Of a stretch of DNA of 64,000 nt, positions 54,319-63,979 are shown one piece after another. The notes under the pieces were generated by a model. It was given only the letters and a program-made list of their open reading frames with translations, was not told the origin of the DNA and searched no databases. A program made the translations under genes and the position numbers. Location of the stretch: assembly GCF_001719045.1 (NCBI RefSeq), contig NZ_CP015423.1:4587501-4651500 (forward strand), read 5' to 3'. How positions within the stretch are numbered: the first letter of the stretch is position 1; each line of letters begins with the position of its first letter. The stretch is from Paenibacillus polymyxa. GTDB lineage: Bacteria > Bacillota > Bacilli > Paenibacillales > Paenibacillaceae.

Positions 54319-54348
54319 TTTAAATAAAACAGAGGAGGTTTGAGAAAC

Positions 54349-55746
54349 ATGGCCAAGAAAGCACCGGAAATGGAAGAGTATAAATACGGCTTTCGTGACG
54401 AGCACAAGTCCATTTTCCAAACAGGTAAGGGTCTCACTCCGGAAATCGTAAAGGAAATCTCCAAAATTAAGGATGAGCCAGAGTGGATGCTGGAGTTCCG
54501 TCTGAAGGCACTGAAGCAGTTTGAAAAAATGCCAATGCCAAACTGGGGCGGAGATATGGATGAACTGGATTTCAACGATATCCAGTACTATGTAAGACCT
54601 TCCGAGAAACAAGGGAAGACATGGGAAGAAGTTCCGACGGAAATTAAAGAAACCTTTGATAAACTGGGTATTCCTGAGGCGGAGCAAAAGTTTTTGGCTG
54701 GTGTATCTGCACAGTATGAATCCGAGGTTGTCTACCACAGTATGCAAAAGGATCTGGAAGATCAGGGCGTTATTTTCATGGATACCGATACGGCGTTGCG
54801 TGAGCATCCTGAGATTCTGAAAGAGTATTTTGCAACAGTTGTACCTCCTGCGGACAATAAGTTTGCAGCACTGAACAGTGCGGTATGGTCAGGCGGGAGC
54901 TTCATCTATGTACCAAAAGGTGTGAAATGTGAAGTTCCATTGCAGGCTTACTTCCGTATCAACTCGGAAAACATGGGTCAATTCGAGCGTACGCTCATTA
55001 TTGCTGACGAAGACAGCTTTGTGCATTATGTAGAAGGCTGTACGGCTCCAATTTACAGCACGAACTCGCTGCATAGTGCGGTGGTCGAAATTATTTGTAA
55101 GAAGAACGCACGTGTTCGTTATACAACGATCCAGAACTGGGCACCAAACATCTATAACCTGGTAACCAAACGTGCGGTTGCGGAAGAAAATGCAACGATG
55201 GAATGGGTCGATGGTAACATCGGTTCCAAGTTAACGATGAAGTATCCAGCCGTTGTATTGAAAGGCCGTGGGGCGAAAGGGATGGTCCTGTCCATCGCTG
55301 TTGCAGGCAAAGGCCAGCATCAGGATGCAGGTGCGAAAATGATCCACTTGGCACCAGACACCACCTCCACAATTGTATCCAAGTCGATCAGTAAGCACGG
55401 CGGTAAAGTAACGTATCGCGGATTAGCTTCATTCGGTCGTCAGGCTCAAGGTGCAAAATCGAATATCAAGTGTGATACGCTGATTTTGGATAATCAATCA
55501 ACTTCAGATACTATTCCTTATAATGAAATTATGAATGACGACATCACGCTTGAGCATGAAGCAACAGTTTCCAAGGTATCGGAAGATCAGCTGTTCTATC
55601 TGATGAGCCGTGGTTTGACTGAAGCAGAGGCAACGCAAATGATCGTTATGGGCTTTATTGAGCCGTTCACCAAAGAACTGCCGATGGAATATGCGGTAGA
55701 GATGAATCGTTTGATCAAGTTCGAGATGGAAGGTTCCATCGGTTAA
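54349..55746 (+). CDS. sufB: Fe-S assembly protein SufB
   Basis: 465 residues, the core scaffold subunit. Conserved regions include [53 protein letters not shown] and the 3'-end region [27 protein letters not shown] precedes ATG 54349. Last gene of the suf operon. A piece of its 3' end is duplicated behind ymaF. Confidence 0.97.
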   Translation: MAKKAPEMEEYKYGFRDEHKSIFQTGKGLTPEIVKEISKIKDEPEWMLEFRLKALKQFEKMPMPNWGGDMDELDFNDIQYYVRPSEKQGKTWEEVPTEIKETFDKLGIPEAEQKFLAGVSAQYESEVVYHSMQKDLEDQGVIFMDTDTALREHPEILKEYFATVVPPADNKFAALNSAVWSGGSFIYVPKGVKCEVPLQAYFRINSENMGQFERTLIIADEDSFVHYVEGCTAPIYSTNSLHSAVVEIICKKNARVRYTTIQNWAPNIYNLVTKRAVAEENATMEWVDGNIGSKLTMKYPAVVLKGRGAKGMVLSIAVAGKGQHQDAGAKMIHLAPDTTSTIVSKSISKHGGKVTYRGLASFGRQAQGAKSNIKCDTLILDNQSTSDTIPYNEIMNDDITLEHEATVSKVSEDQLFYLMSRGLTEAEATQMIVMGFIEPFTKELPMEYAVEMNRLIKFEMEGSIG

Positions 55747-55843
55747 AACGCAGTAATCCTTGGCGTGACAAGGTACTTGAGGTAATTAAAGCTGTTAGAT
55801 CGGAGTCGTGCCGATTTATGCTGACTCGGATTTTCTCTAGTAT

Positions 55844-55880
55844 AGAAGGCGAACTTTTTAAGTTCGTCTTCTTTTATTTT
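55844..55880 (+). terminator. Terminator of the suf operon
   Basis: AGAAGGCGAACTT pairs with AAGTTCGTCTTCT (one G-T pair), followed by TTTATTTTTT. Confidence 0.9.
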
Positions 55881-56024
55881 TTCTGTGATGCCTAAGTTCA
55901 TAAGCCTTCTTTCTACTACATAAAAAAATTTATGCTTAGGACCGGAGATACTTGCCTAGCACTTATGTATGTTTGCTTAATAGGATGTTGTGAGTGACAT
56001 AAACATAAGGAGGCATACCAACAG

Positions 56025-56387
56025 ATGCAGAAGAATAAAACTGGAGTGGAGAAGAAACCCCTCTCTTCTAAACAGACACAGAGGCATGTACATGAATTTG
56101 AAGGTAGTACCAAACTGGCTGAAGAAGGCGCAGACCGACATAACCACCGCTTTGCAGGTGTTACTGGGCAAGCGATTCGAGTTGGAAGAAGTCATGTCCA
56201 TGAAATCGATCTTACAAAAACTGATTTCGTGAACCACTTTCATAATCTGAAAAAAATTAGAACAGGACCAGCTATTCCAGTCGGAAATGGAAAACACGTA
56301 CATTTTGTTACGGGCCAAACTACATTAAATGATGGTCATGTACACCAGTTTAATTTTGCAACATTAATTCAGGCACCTCTTATTTAA
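56025..56387 (+). CDS. ymaF: YmaF family histidine-rich protein
   Basis: 120 residues with many His pairs: RHVHEFEGSTKLAEEGADRH, NHRFAGVTGQAI, SHVHEIDLTKTDFVNHFHN, GNGKHVHFVTGQTTLNDGHV, HQFNFATLIQAPL. This repeated HxH pattern is the YmaF signature; metal binding is plausible but unproven. AAGGAGG is 11 bases before ATG 56025. It lies between the suf terminator and a duplicated sufB fragment. Confidence 0.85.
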   Translation: MQKNKTGVEKKPLSSKQTQRHVHEFEGSTKLAEEGADRHNHRFAGVTGQAIRVGRSHVHEIDLTKTDFVNHFHNLKKIRTGPAIPVGNGKHVHFVTGQTTLNDGHVHQFNFATLIQAPLI

Positions 56388-56440
56388 TGAACGGTGGTTT
56401 GACCGAAGCTGAGGTAACACAAATAATTGTTATAGACAGC
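56387..56440 (+). repeat. Duplicated fragment of the sufB 3' region
   Basis: About 50 bases encode MNGGLTEAEVTQIIVI, against [16 protein letters not shown] of sufB (55603-55649). The frame is kept, then ends after DSCS. It starts within the last base of the ymaF stop codon. Confidence 0.75.
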
Positions 56441-56505
56441 TGCTCATAAAGAATGAGAGCATCGTCTTCGATTTTTCGGTGATGTGTAAATTACTCGAAA
56501 TAAAT

Positions 56506-56546
56506 CAAAAAGCTCTGCTAACCATAAATGGTCGGCAGGGCTTTTT
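56506..56546. terminator. Terminator behind ymaF
   Basis: AAAAAGCTCTGC and ACCAT pair with ATGGT and GCAGGGCTTTTT; it can work in both directions. Confidence 0.85.
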
Positions 56547-56712
56547 AGTCTTACATTGATTCTGTACTTCTTGATTAATGACCGGCTATGATTTTATGCC
56601 TTATGATAAGCCGCCTTATTCGAATTTTAAGTATATATTTTTTGTTTCATTTTTATGGTCAGTATCACCAATTAGCAATCTTTAATGTTGAGACAGCTCG
56701 TCTGCTACTTGT

Positions 56713-57552
56713 TTATTTATCTGAAGTTTTATGGTCTAAGTCATGATGTAATTCGGTTGCTGGTATTTTGGCACTATAGATTTGACCTTTGGCAACAGGC
56801 TTAGAGATGTACACATAGCTCCCGCTTCCATCCGGCGCACTTCCTGTTGCCCACAAACCTTCACTAGATTCTTCGCCTTCAGACAAATTCCAAAACTCAT
56901 AAGCTTCAGGCTGAGACTCTTGCTCTGCTTCAGGAGGAAAAGAAGCCGGGACCACAACACCGTTTTTTTCTTCTAATTCTTGGATTGCCGCCATCCATTG
57001 GTACTGGTGATAGCGGTCACGTGCTAGCATTTTCCGTAGTGTAGCTCTGACGCTTTCATCTTGTGTCATATGATATAGCCTTGCTACCTGCAACCGACCC
57101 TGACTCTCAGCGTGCAAATTAGACCGCATATCCGCCAAAAGGTTACCACTTGCGACGATATAAGAGCCGTTCCATGGAACTCCATTTGAATTACTAGGTA
57201 ATCCACCAAGACCGCTGACCAGCAAGTGCTGCGGGTTAATTCCCCCCATAATGGCAGCTGTAACAGGGTCTTTTGCAGCTTGTTCTTGATCTTCTGGTTT
57301 AGCTCCATCAAGTAGTTGACTAATTAAAGCACACAGCATCTCCACATGCCCTACTTCTTCAGTTCCAATGTCCATTAGCATATCTTTATATTTTTCCTCA
57401 CCGCGACAGTTAAACCCTTGAAATAAATATTGCATCATTACGGTCATTTCTCCAAATTGCCCCCCCAAAACTTCTTGTACCTGCCGGGCAAAAAGAGGAT
57501 CAGGACGCTCCACTTTCACTTCAAACTGCAACTCTTTTTGATGTCTAAACAT
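56713..57552 (-). CDS. Manganese catalase 1
   Basis: Dimanganese catalase disproportionating H2O2. 279 residues with the ligand helices: VQEVLGGQFGEMTVMMQYLF (Glu), GTEEVGHVEMLCALI (Glu-Glu-x-x-His), and MLARDRYHQYQWMAAIQELE (His). The C-terminal tail (EFWNLSEGEESSEGLWATGS) is the extended type seen in full-length YdbD/KatN-like enzymes. GGAGGAG precedes the ATG. It is divergent from a second Mn catalase gene. Confidence 0.93.
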   Translation of the reverse strand: MFRHQKELQFEVKVERPDPLFARQVQEVLGGQFGEMTVMMQYLFQGFNCRGEEKYKDMLMDIGTEEVGHVEMLCALISQLLDGAKPEDQEQAAKDPVTAAIMGGINPQHLLVSGLGGLPSNSNGVPWNGSYIVASGNLLADMRSNLHAESQGRLQVARLYHMTQDESVRATLRKMLARDRYHQYQWMAAIQELEEKNGVVVPASFPPEAEQESQPEAYEFWNLSEGEESSEGLWATGSAPDGSGSYVYISKPVAKGQIYSAKIPATELHHDLDHKTSDK

Positions 57553-57715
57553 AATTACTCCTCCTATAGTTAAGCAGCTTAGTAAATTCTAACTGTATTT
57601 AACCTTTTCAAGATGTAATAAAACGAGGATCAGCATAACAACAATCTGATAGGAGTCTTTACATTTAACTATCTGTTTGTGTGGTTTGTATAAAAATTAT
57701 TAAGGAGGGAAGCAT

Positions 57716-57781
57716 ATGTTCACGTTTAAAAAAAAGTTTAAGGAGGTTTTTTTACATTGTATTTTTATAAAGAAGATCTAA
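57716..57781 (+). CDS. Possible 21-codon leader ORF before Mn catalase 2
   Basis: ATG 57716 follows TAAGGAGGGA and encodes FTFKKKFKEVFLHCIFIKKI. It contains the ribosome-binding site and start of the catalase gene in another frame and ends 22 bases inside it, so it could couple or control translation. Confidence 0.3.
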   Translation: MFTFKKKFKEVFLHCIFIKKI

Positions 57782-58611
57782 TTAACATAATAGTACCCGA
57801 TAAGCCCGACCCGGCTGCTGCTAAAGTGATTCAAGAAGTATTGGGTGGTCGATTCGGAGAAATGCGTACCATGATGCAGTTTTTCTTTCAAAGTAATAAT
57901 TTTCGTGGTAATGCTGTGCAGTTTAGGGATTTGATACGCGGAGTTTTTCTAGAGGAGCTTAGTCATGTTGAACTGGTCCAACATACTATTAATCAACTTC
58001 TGACTGGCTCAGGCGCAGACCAAGCCGGCGATGCTGGAATTGATCATGCTCCTTTAGATGAGGCGATAAAACACGCAAATCCTCATCATTTTATTATGGG
58101 AGCTCAAAGTTCCTTACCTGTTGATGCAAGTGGAAACCCTTGGCTAGGTAGTTATGTTTATTCCCACGGCAATCTGATTAGTGATTTGCTTGATAATCTC
58201 GTACTCGAATCTACAGGGGTTCTGCAAAAATCCCGAATTTACGAAATGAGCTCGAACAAAACATTCCGGGAAACGTTGGCTTTTTTGATTGTGCGGGATA
58301 ATGCTCATCAAAATGCGTTTGCCAAAGCTTTAGAGACACTTGGAGTTGATTGGGGAAAATTGTTCCCGGTTCCAAACTACGATATTAACAAGTATCCAGA
58401 ATGCCGGAAGTATGTTGAAATGGGCTTTCACAATGCACAGTTTAATTTTCGATTGGATTCTACCCGTATTGGAGAAATATTCAATGGGCAAACTCCAAGC
58501 AGAAACGGTGGGGATTTGAGTGTAGTGGATCCTCCAGAAGGGTTTCCTCTTCCGTATATGCCTGAATTGCCTAATGAACATAGCCCAGGTCTGCATGATC
58601 TTAACACTTAG
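57757..58611 (+). CDS. Manganese catalase 2 (CotJC-like)
   Basis: 284 residues with the same dimanganese ligands: VIQEVLGGRFGEMRTMMQFF, GVFLEELSHVELVQHTI and FLIVRDNAHQNAFAKALETL. The tail (PSRNGGDLSVVDPPEGFPLP) resembles the CotJC/spore-type manganese catalases. TTG 57757 is the start, 11 bases after AAGGAGG. The two catalases are clearly homologous but well diverged, so they probably serve different phases of life. Confidence 0.9.
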   Translation: MYFYKEDLINIIVPDKPDPAAAKVIQEVLGGRFGEMRTMMQFFFQSNNFRGNAVQFRDLIRGVFLEELSHVELVQHTINQLLTGSGADQAGDAGIDHAPLDEAIKHANPHHFIMGAQSSLPVDASGNPWLGSYVYSHGNLISDLLDNLVLESTGVLQKSRIYEMSSNKTFRETLAFLIVRDNAHQNAFAKALETLGVDWGKLFPVPNYDINKYPECRKYVEMGFHNAQFNFRLDSTRIGEIFNGQTPSRNGGDLSVVDPPEGFPLPYMPELPNEHSPGLHDLNT

Positions 58612-58659
58612 GTTTAAACAAATAAGTAAGGATAGTAGCTAGGTTAATGTCCGTAACAT

Positions 58660-58712
58660 AAAAAGAGGCTGTCCTTCGTAAAGAACCTACGAATCAAGGA
58701 CAGTCTCTTTTT
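58660..58712. terminator. Bidirectional terminator
   Basis: AAAAAGAGGCTGTCCTT pairs with AAGGACAGTCTCTTTTT between the catalase gene and the convergent HD-GYP gene. Confidence 0.9.
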
Positions 58713-58783
58713 ATTCGCGTAGCCTGTGCTTCGGCAAAACATTTCGTTCTACCGAAGTAACGCCGGGAGGCAGTAGTAGTGGA

Positions 58784-59848
58784 TCAGGATTCCAAATAAA
58801 TTTCATCAATGGATACATGGCGTTCTCTAGACAAATCTACATATTCATTATCGGTAATTCTCACTAAGGGTCTGAAGTAATCAGCAGGATTGTTTAGAAT
58901 AATCGTTCCTGTCTGACCTGTAGTCAGCAGAACCTGCTTATTAATGAAATTAGGAAGCATGTGTCTGATGAACACTTGGGTAGCTTCTGGGTTTAGATGT
59001 CCAAAACTCATGCTGTGCAGCTCACGTAATACGGTGAGCAGCTCCTGCTTCGTCTGGTACACACGATTGGAAATCATCGCGCTATACACGTCGGCAATAG
59101 CTGTTATGCTGGCAAAAGGATGAATATCTTCCTTGAACAGTCCATGGGGATATCCACTTCCATCTTCACGCTCGTGATGCTGCAGGGCGACAATTGCAGA
59201 AATCTCATCGCTGGTTGAATTGCGAATAATATCATAGCCATATAGCGAATGTTTTTTCATCTCATGGAATTCTTCGGGTGTCAGTTTATCCGGTTTGTTC
59301 AAAATTTCATCCGGTATCATGGACTTGCCTATATCATGTAAATATCCAGCTTTACCGGCGGCATATGCTTCTTCTTCCGTATATCCAAGCCATGTGGCAA
59401 TGTAATATGACAGTACGCCTACTTGGAGAGAATGATTATAGGTATAGTGATCTCCCCGTTCCATAATTAATAGCAGAGATACGACATCTTTTTGACGAGC
59501 CAGCTCTGAAACGAGAGGGCCGAACAGCTCATCCACTCGATATTCATCAAATTTTCCAGTTGAGGAGGCTTCGAGAAACATGCTTTCAAAGCCACTGATC
59601 GTCTGCTCCATGAGAGGAACGGCACGTTTGAGGGACTCGGGGGAAGCTGGGACATCGGGGGCAAAGTCAACCGGAATGCTCGCTGAACCGGCATCAATGT
59701 CGATATAATCGACACCGTGCATAATGAGTTTGGAAATATCGTCATGCTGTAGCTCGGTGCCCTGAATCATGACAGGTACACCGTGCCCGTTGTATGTATC
59801 GGATTTGAGGCGATCTCCCGGTTTGGCATCGGTAACGTGTACTCTCAT
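58784..59848 (-). CDS. HD-GYP domain c-di-GMP phosphodiesterase-like protein 1
   Basis: 354 residues: an N-terminal domain of about 125 residues, then an HD-GYP domain. Metal and signature motifs are YNHSLQVGVLSYY (His), GYLHDIGKSMIP (HD), LQHHEREDGSGYPHG (HHE..GYP) and ITAIADVYSAMISNRVYQ (Asp). HD-GYP enzymes cleave c-di-GMP to GMP or pGpG. AAGGAGG is seven bases from the ATG. A second HD-GYP gene is 1.8 kb away. Confidence 0.92.
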   Translation of the reverse strand: MRVHVTDAKPGDRLKSDTYNGHGVPVMIQGTELQHDDISKLIMHGVDYIDIDAGSASIPVDFAPDVPASPESLKRAVPLMEQTISGFESMFLEASSTGKFDEYRVDELFGPLVSELARQKDVVSLLLIMERGDHYTYNHSLQVGVLSYYIATWLGYTEEEAYAAGKAGYLHDIGKSMIPDEILNKPDKLTPEEFHEMKKHSLYGYDIIRNSTSDEISAIVALQHHEREDGSGYPHGLFKEDIHPFASITAIADVYSAMISNRVYQTKQELLTVLRELHSMSFGHLNPEATQVFIRHMLPNFINKQVLLTTGQTGTIILNNPADYFRPLVRITDNEYVDLSRERHVSIDEIYLES

Positions 59849-60166
59849 GCGCTAACCTCCTTATTGTCGTAAATTTGTCGAAAATACGAAACAAACTTAA
59901 TATATCAAGAATTAAATGGGATGACAACGACTAATTTACTATTATTCCAAGCTGTAAAATAGGTCCCAGAACCCGTTTCCTATCAGATACCTACAGTAGA
60001 TAACGTCAATACTTTTCACTATGTTTATGATATGAGATTGCCCAGAGACTACAGCGAAGCTTAAGGACTATGTCCACTCATATGTACCATATTGCTAAAT
60101 AACATGGTATGCTTAAACATTAGAAGCTCCAAAGTCGATATATATAAAGTATAGAGGAGGGCGGTT
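59849..60166. other. Divergent intergenic region
   Basis: About 318 bases between divergent genes. It must hold both promoters (AT-rich TATATATAAAG near 60138), but no operator or RNA element is recognised. Confidence 0.4.
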
Positions 60167-61621
60167 ATGGAGATGACGACTCGGCAAACGTTGACCATTT
60201 TGCATACCAATGATATCCATAGTCATTTTGGCAGTATGCCTTCGATAGCCGCGATGATCGATGAACGAAGAGCCGCATCACGGGATGCGCTGCTTGTGCT
60301 CGACATAGGAGACCACATGGACCGGATGGCCCCCGAAACGGAAGGAACGCTCGGTGGGGCAAATGTGGATGTGATAAATCTAACAGGATACGATGCAATT
60401 ACGATCGGTAACAATGAGGGACTGACTTTTACCCCGGATATGATTGAACAGGCATATGCGGGGATTCATTGTCCGGTCGTATGCGGCAATATAACAGAGC
60501 GTGCCACGGGGATGAGCCCTTCGTGGATGAAGGAATCCCTTATCGTAGATAAAGCAGGAATCAAGGTCGGTTTACTTGGTGTGACGGCTCCTTTTGTAGA
60601 GTTTTATCAATTGCTGGGTTGGGATGTGCTCAATCCGTTTGAGGTGCTGGGGAAGCAGATCGCGGCACTGAGAAAGCAGGTTGATGTTTTGGTTGTGATG
60701 TCGCACCTGGGTCTACCTTCCGATAAAAAATTAGCGTCGCAGTTTCCTGAAATTGACGTTATCCTTGGAGGTCACACCCATCATGTGCTGGAAGAACCGC
60801 TTTGGATCGGAAAAACAGCTTTATGTGGGGCGGGTAAGTTCGGAACGCTGCTGGGTGAAGTGACACTAAGTCGTAACAATAGCCTCGAACCGTTTCGAGT
60901 CACGTCGGGCGGCGTAGTTCCTGTGGATCAGACACTACTGGACGAAAAAGTGGCATCGGCCATTGTGGTGCATCGCAGACAAGCAGAGCGCGCCATGGAG
61001 AGCACAGTTGCGGTGGCGGATCGGAAACTGGAGATCGCATATGATCAGGAATCCCCTTTCGGGAATATGCTGGCACAAGCGGTGTCCCATTTTACAGGAA
61101 CAGAAATTGCCCTCGTCAATGCGGGACAACTGCTCGGCCCATTACCTCAAGGGGATATCAGCAAAGGAATACTACATTCCTTATGCCCTTCGCCGATTAA
61201 TGCCTGTGTTATGAAGTTGCGGGGAAGAGATATTCGGTTGGCGCTGGAGCAGTCCTTGCTGCCTGAATTTACAGACAAGCCCATGACGGGGTTTGGCTTC
61301 AGAGGCAAAGTGCTTGGCACGATGTGTGTGGAAGGCTTGGCCATTCAGTATGGCCCTGGCCGTGCTCCTTATGAAAAAGTGACGGACATTCGTGTAGCGG
61401 GTCAACCTTTGGAAGAGGATGAGGAATACACAGTGGGCACGTTGGATATGTTCACTTTCAAAGCAGGTTATGAGGTGCTTGCGAACGGAACAGATCTCCG
61501 ATTTATGCTTCCAGAATTTTTACGGGATATGATTGAAATGGAGTTGAAGCGTCCGGGCGCGATGGAAGAATGTTTTGCAGCTAGGTGGCTTCAGGTATCA
61601 AAACAATCGGGAGAGGATTAA
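60167..61621 (+). CDS. yunD: Metallophosphatase / 5'-nucleotidase YunD
   Basis: 484 residues. The calcineurin-like metallophosphatase part comes first: ILHTNDIHSHFGS, LDIGDHMDRM, TIGNNEGLTF, VMSHLGLPSD and ILGGHTHH. The 5'-nucleotidase C-terminal domain follows (PFGNMLAQAVSHFTGTEIAL, YTVGTLDMFTFKAGYE). No signal peptide, so it is cytoplasmic, unlike UshA. The next gene starts two bases after its stop. Confidence 0.9.
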   Translation: MEMTTRQTLTILHTNDIHSHFGSMPSIAAMIDERRAASRDALLVLDIGDHMDRMAPETEGTLGGANVDVINLTGYDAITIGNNEGLTFTPDMIEQAYAGIHCPVVCGNITERATGMSPSWMKESLIVDKAGIKVGLLGVTAPFVEFYQLLGWDVLNPFEVLGKQIAALRKQVDVLVVMSHLGLPSDKKLASQFPEIDVILGGHTHHVLEEPLWIGKTALCGAGKFGTLLGEVTLSRNNSLEPFRVTSGGVVPVDQTLLDEKVASAIVVHRRQAERAMESTVAVADRKLEIAYDQESPFGNMLAQAVSHFTGTEIALVNAGQLLGPLPQGDISKGILHSLCPSPINACVMKLRGRDIRLALEQSLLPEFTDKPMTGFGFRGKVLGTMCVEGLAIQYGPGRAPYEKVTDIRVAGQPLEEDEEYTVGTLDMFTFKAGYEVLANGTDLRFMLPEFLRDMIEMELKRPGAMEECFAARWLQVSKQSGED

Positions 61622-61622
61622 G

Positions 61623-62735
61623 CTGCGACTGGTACCTGTTACATTATTGAGAGCCGGCATGAAGCTGGGCAAAAAAATATACAATGAAAACGGAATGGTG
61701 CTGCTCTCGGAAGGTGTTGAGCTTACTTCGCGATTGATTGAACGTCTAGGCCAAGTCGGTATTGGATATGTATACATTGAGGATGCTGTGACTGAAGATA
61801 TCGTCATTCCTGAGATGATCCATGAACAGACAAGGGCCGCGGCGCTACAGGAAATCAAAAAGCAGTTTCAAGGTTTATCATCCTACTCCGTAGATCATAA
61901 GCACAAATATTTTGGCAAGTCATTTTATAAGGTGATGGAATCCATTCTGGACGATATTGGAGGCCGTCAGGACGCCGTCATTATGTTGATGGATATCGGG
62001 GCCGCGGATCAGGATTTGTATCATCATTCTTTGAACGTATGTTTATATTCACTAGTACTTGGGATATCCAATGGCTACGATAATAACCAGCTCATGGAGC
62101 TGGGGATAGGTTCACTACTGCACGATATTGGTAAAATGAAAATTTCACCTCAAGTACTCTATAAGCCGGGTAAATTGACGGATGAGGAATATGAGCATAT
62201 GAAAACACACACGGTGATCGGCTACAAGCTGCTCAAAGACGAACCTGGCATTCCCTTATTGTCGGCTCATTGTGCATTACAGCACCATGAGCGTATCGAC
62301 GGCAGTGGATACCCACACGGTTGGAAAAAGGACCAGATCCACGAATATGCGAAATGGATCGGTCTGGCCGACTCGTACGACGCAATGACAGCAAGTCGGA
62401 TATACAAACAGGCTTTGTTGCCCTATGAAGCGATGGAAGTGCTGTACGCCGGGGCAGGAACGTTATATGAGCAGCGAATGCTGGAAGCCTTTCGTGACTG
62501 TGTAGCTATTTACCCCCTGGGACTCTCTGTGGTGCTCAACACGGGGGAAGAGGGGGTCGTGGTGCGTATACATCCCAAAATCCCGCAAAGACCCGTCATT
62601 CGCATTGTAAGAGACCGGGATGGGCAGGAAGTGAAGGCACCTTATGATGTGGATTTGTCCGTATCCCTCTCGGTTATGATTACAAACACATTGGGTGCTA
62701 CTGTCGCCCCTTTCGGAGGAGTACACGTAGATTAG
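61623..62735 (+). CDS. HD-GYP domain c-di-GMP phosphodiesterase-like protein 2
   Basis: About 370 residues. The N terminus (RLVPVTLLRAGMKLGKKIYN) is typical of Paenibacillus/Bacillus HD-GYP proteins. Motifs are YHHSLNVCLYSLVLG, SLLHDIGKMKISPQVL, LQHHERIDGSGYPHG and IGLADSYDAMTASRIY. The family start maps to CTG 61623, six bases after GGGAGAGG; no ATG, GTG or TTG fits there, and the longer frame from 61575 lies inside yunD. So translation starts at a rare codon or depends on coupling with yunD. Confidence 0.88.
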   Translation: MRLVPVTLLRAGMKLGKKIYNENGMVLLSEGVELTSRLIERLGQVGIGYVYIEDAVTEDIVIPEMIHEQTRAAALQEIKKQFQGLSSYSVDHKHKYFGKSFYKVMESILDDIGGRQDAVIMLMDIGAADQDLYHHSLNVCLYSLVLGISNGYDNNQLMELGIGSLLHDIGKMKISPQVLYKPGKLTDEEYEHMKTHTVIGYKLLKDEPGIPLLSAHCALQHHERIDGSGYPHGWKKDQIHEYAKWIGLADSYDAMTASRIYKQALLPYEAMEVLYAGAGTLYEQRMLEAFRDCVAIYPLGLSVVLNTGEEGVVVRIHPKIPQRPVIRIVRDRDGQEVKAPYDVDLSVSLSVMITNTLGATVAPFGGVHVD

Positions 62736-62832
62736 CAGATGATGTGGAAGAAAGTATGCAGACACTTTACACATCATGATATGATAATTATACGTCTTTT
62801 GAGGTTAATAACAGAAATAAGGTGAAAACATA

Positions 62833-63963
62833 ATGACAGTTCTACAAAATAACACGCTACCCCAAATATCGCCAACCTATGATCCGTGGGACCCGATTGT
62901 CTCACTGCGTACACATGGTCGTCATTTGCTTACGAGTGTGGAGATGACCGTAACGCATCTATGTAATATGCGCTGTGAGCATTGCGCTGTTGGCGATATG
63001 CTGGTTATGAAGGAGGCCCCTTTCCTTCGGCTAGACCTAATGCTGAAGCGTTTGGATGAAGTCGAGCATCTGGAGACGATCAGTATTACAGGTGGGGAAC
63101 CTGCTTTACTCGATAAAACAGTGGATGAAGTAATCGTTCCACTGCTGAAATATGCCAAGGAGCGCGGTATTCGCTCGCAAATCAACTCCAATCTGACATT
63201 AGATATTCGCAGATATGAGAAGATGCTTCCTTATCTGGATGTGATGCATATTTCATTTAACTATTTGAATGCAGACGATTTTTATGAAGTGGGTTTTGCA
63301 AATACCGGCCGGCCGACTCCGCGTGCGGGTGCTGTTCGCCTGTATGAAAAAATGATGGAAAATGCCCGCAGATTGAGTGAAATGGGGATGTTCATTTCAG
63401 CTGAATCCATGATTAACTATCGGACACACACGAAGCTGGAGGGCATTCATCAATTAATCAACGAAATGGGATGCCGACGGCATGAGGTTCATCCAATGTA
63501 TGCGTCGAATTTTGCCTCTGCTTTGCCTGTGCTTTCACTCGACGACATGCGGAACTCTATCCATAAGCTGCTGGATGTACGTAATCAGGACATGTGGATG
63601 TTGTTTGGTACATTACCGTTCTTTGCTTGTTCGGATCGGGAAGAAGACCGCAAACTGCTTCGACGCTTGCGTCAGGAACCGAATATTACGGTGCGTAATG
63701 ATCCGGACGGAAGAAACCGTGTGAATGTGAATATGTTCACGGGTAGCGTGTATGTGACAGATTTTGCAGACATACCGGCTTTCGGAAATATTCAGGAAGA
63801 TAGTCTGGACGATATTTTTGGTGAATGGCTGAATGAGCATCCGCTGAATCAGACTGTGAACTGTCATTGTGATGCCGCTGCCTGTTGTGGACCAAATCTG
63901 CTCGTGGCGGATATGTATTACAAAGGAATAGATTTTAAATCAAGAAAAGCATTACAACTATAG
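62833..63963 (+). CDS. yfkAB: Radical SAM/CxCxxxxC protein YfkAB
   Basis: 376 residues. The radical SAM cluster motif is VTHLCNMRCEHC (CxxxCxxC), with SITGGEPALLD for SAM binding. The C-terminal extra cysteine motif CHCDAAACC gives the CxCxxxxC signature that names the family. YfkAB is a conserved Bacillus protein of unknown reaction. Weak ribosome-binding site (AAGGTG) before ATG 62833. Confidence 0.92.
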   Translation: MTVLQNNTLPQISPTYDPWDPIVSLRTHGRHLLTSVEMTVTHLCNMRCEHCAVGDMLVMKEAPFLRLDLMLKRLDEVEHLETISITGGEPALLDKTVDEVIVPLLKYAKERGIRSQINSNLTLDIRRYEKMLPYLDVMHISFNYLNADDFYEVGFANTGRPTPRAGAVRLYEKMMENARRLSEMGMFISAESMINYRTHTKLEGIHQLINEMGCRRHEVHPMYASNFASALPVLSLDDMRNSIHKLLDVRNQDMWMLFGTLPFFACSDREEDRKLLRRLRQEPNITVRNDPDGRNRVNVNMFTGSVYVTDFADIPAFGNIQEDSLDDIFGEWLNEHPLNQTVNCHCDAAACCGPNLLVADMYYKGIDFKSRKALQL

Positions 63964-63979
63964 AAATGGGGAGTTCGTA

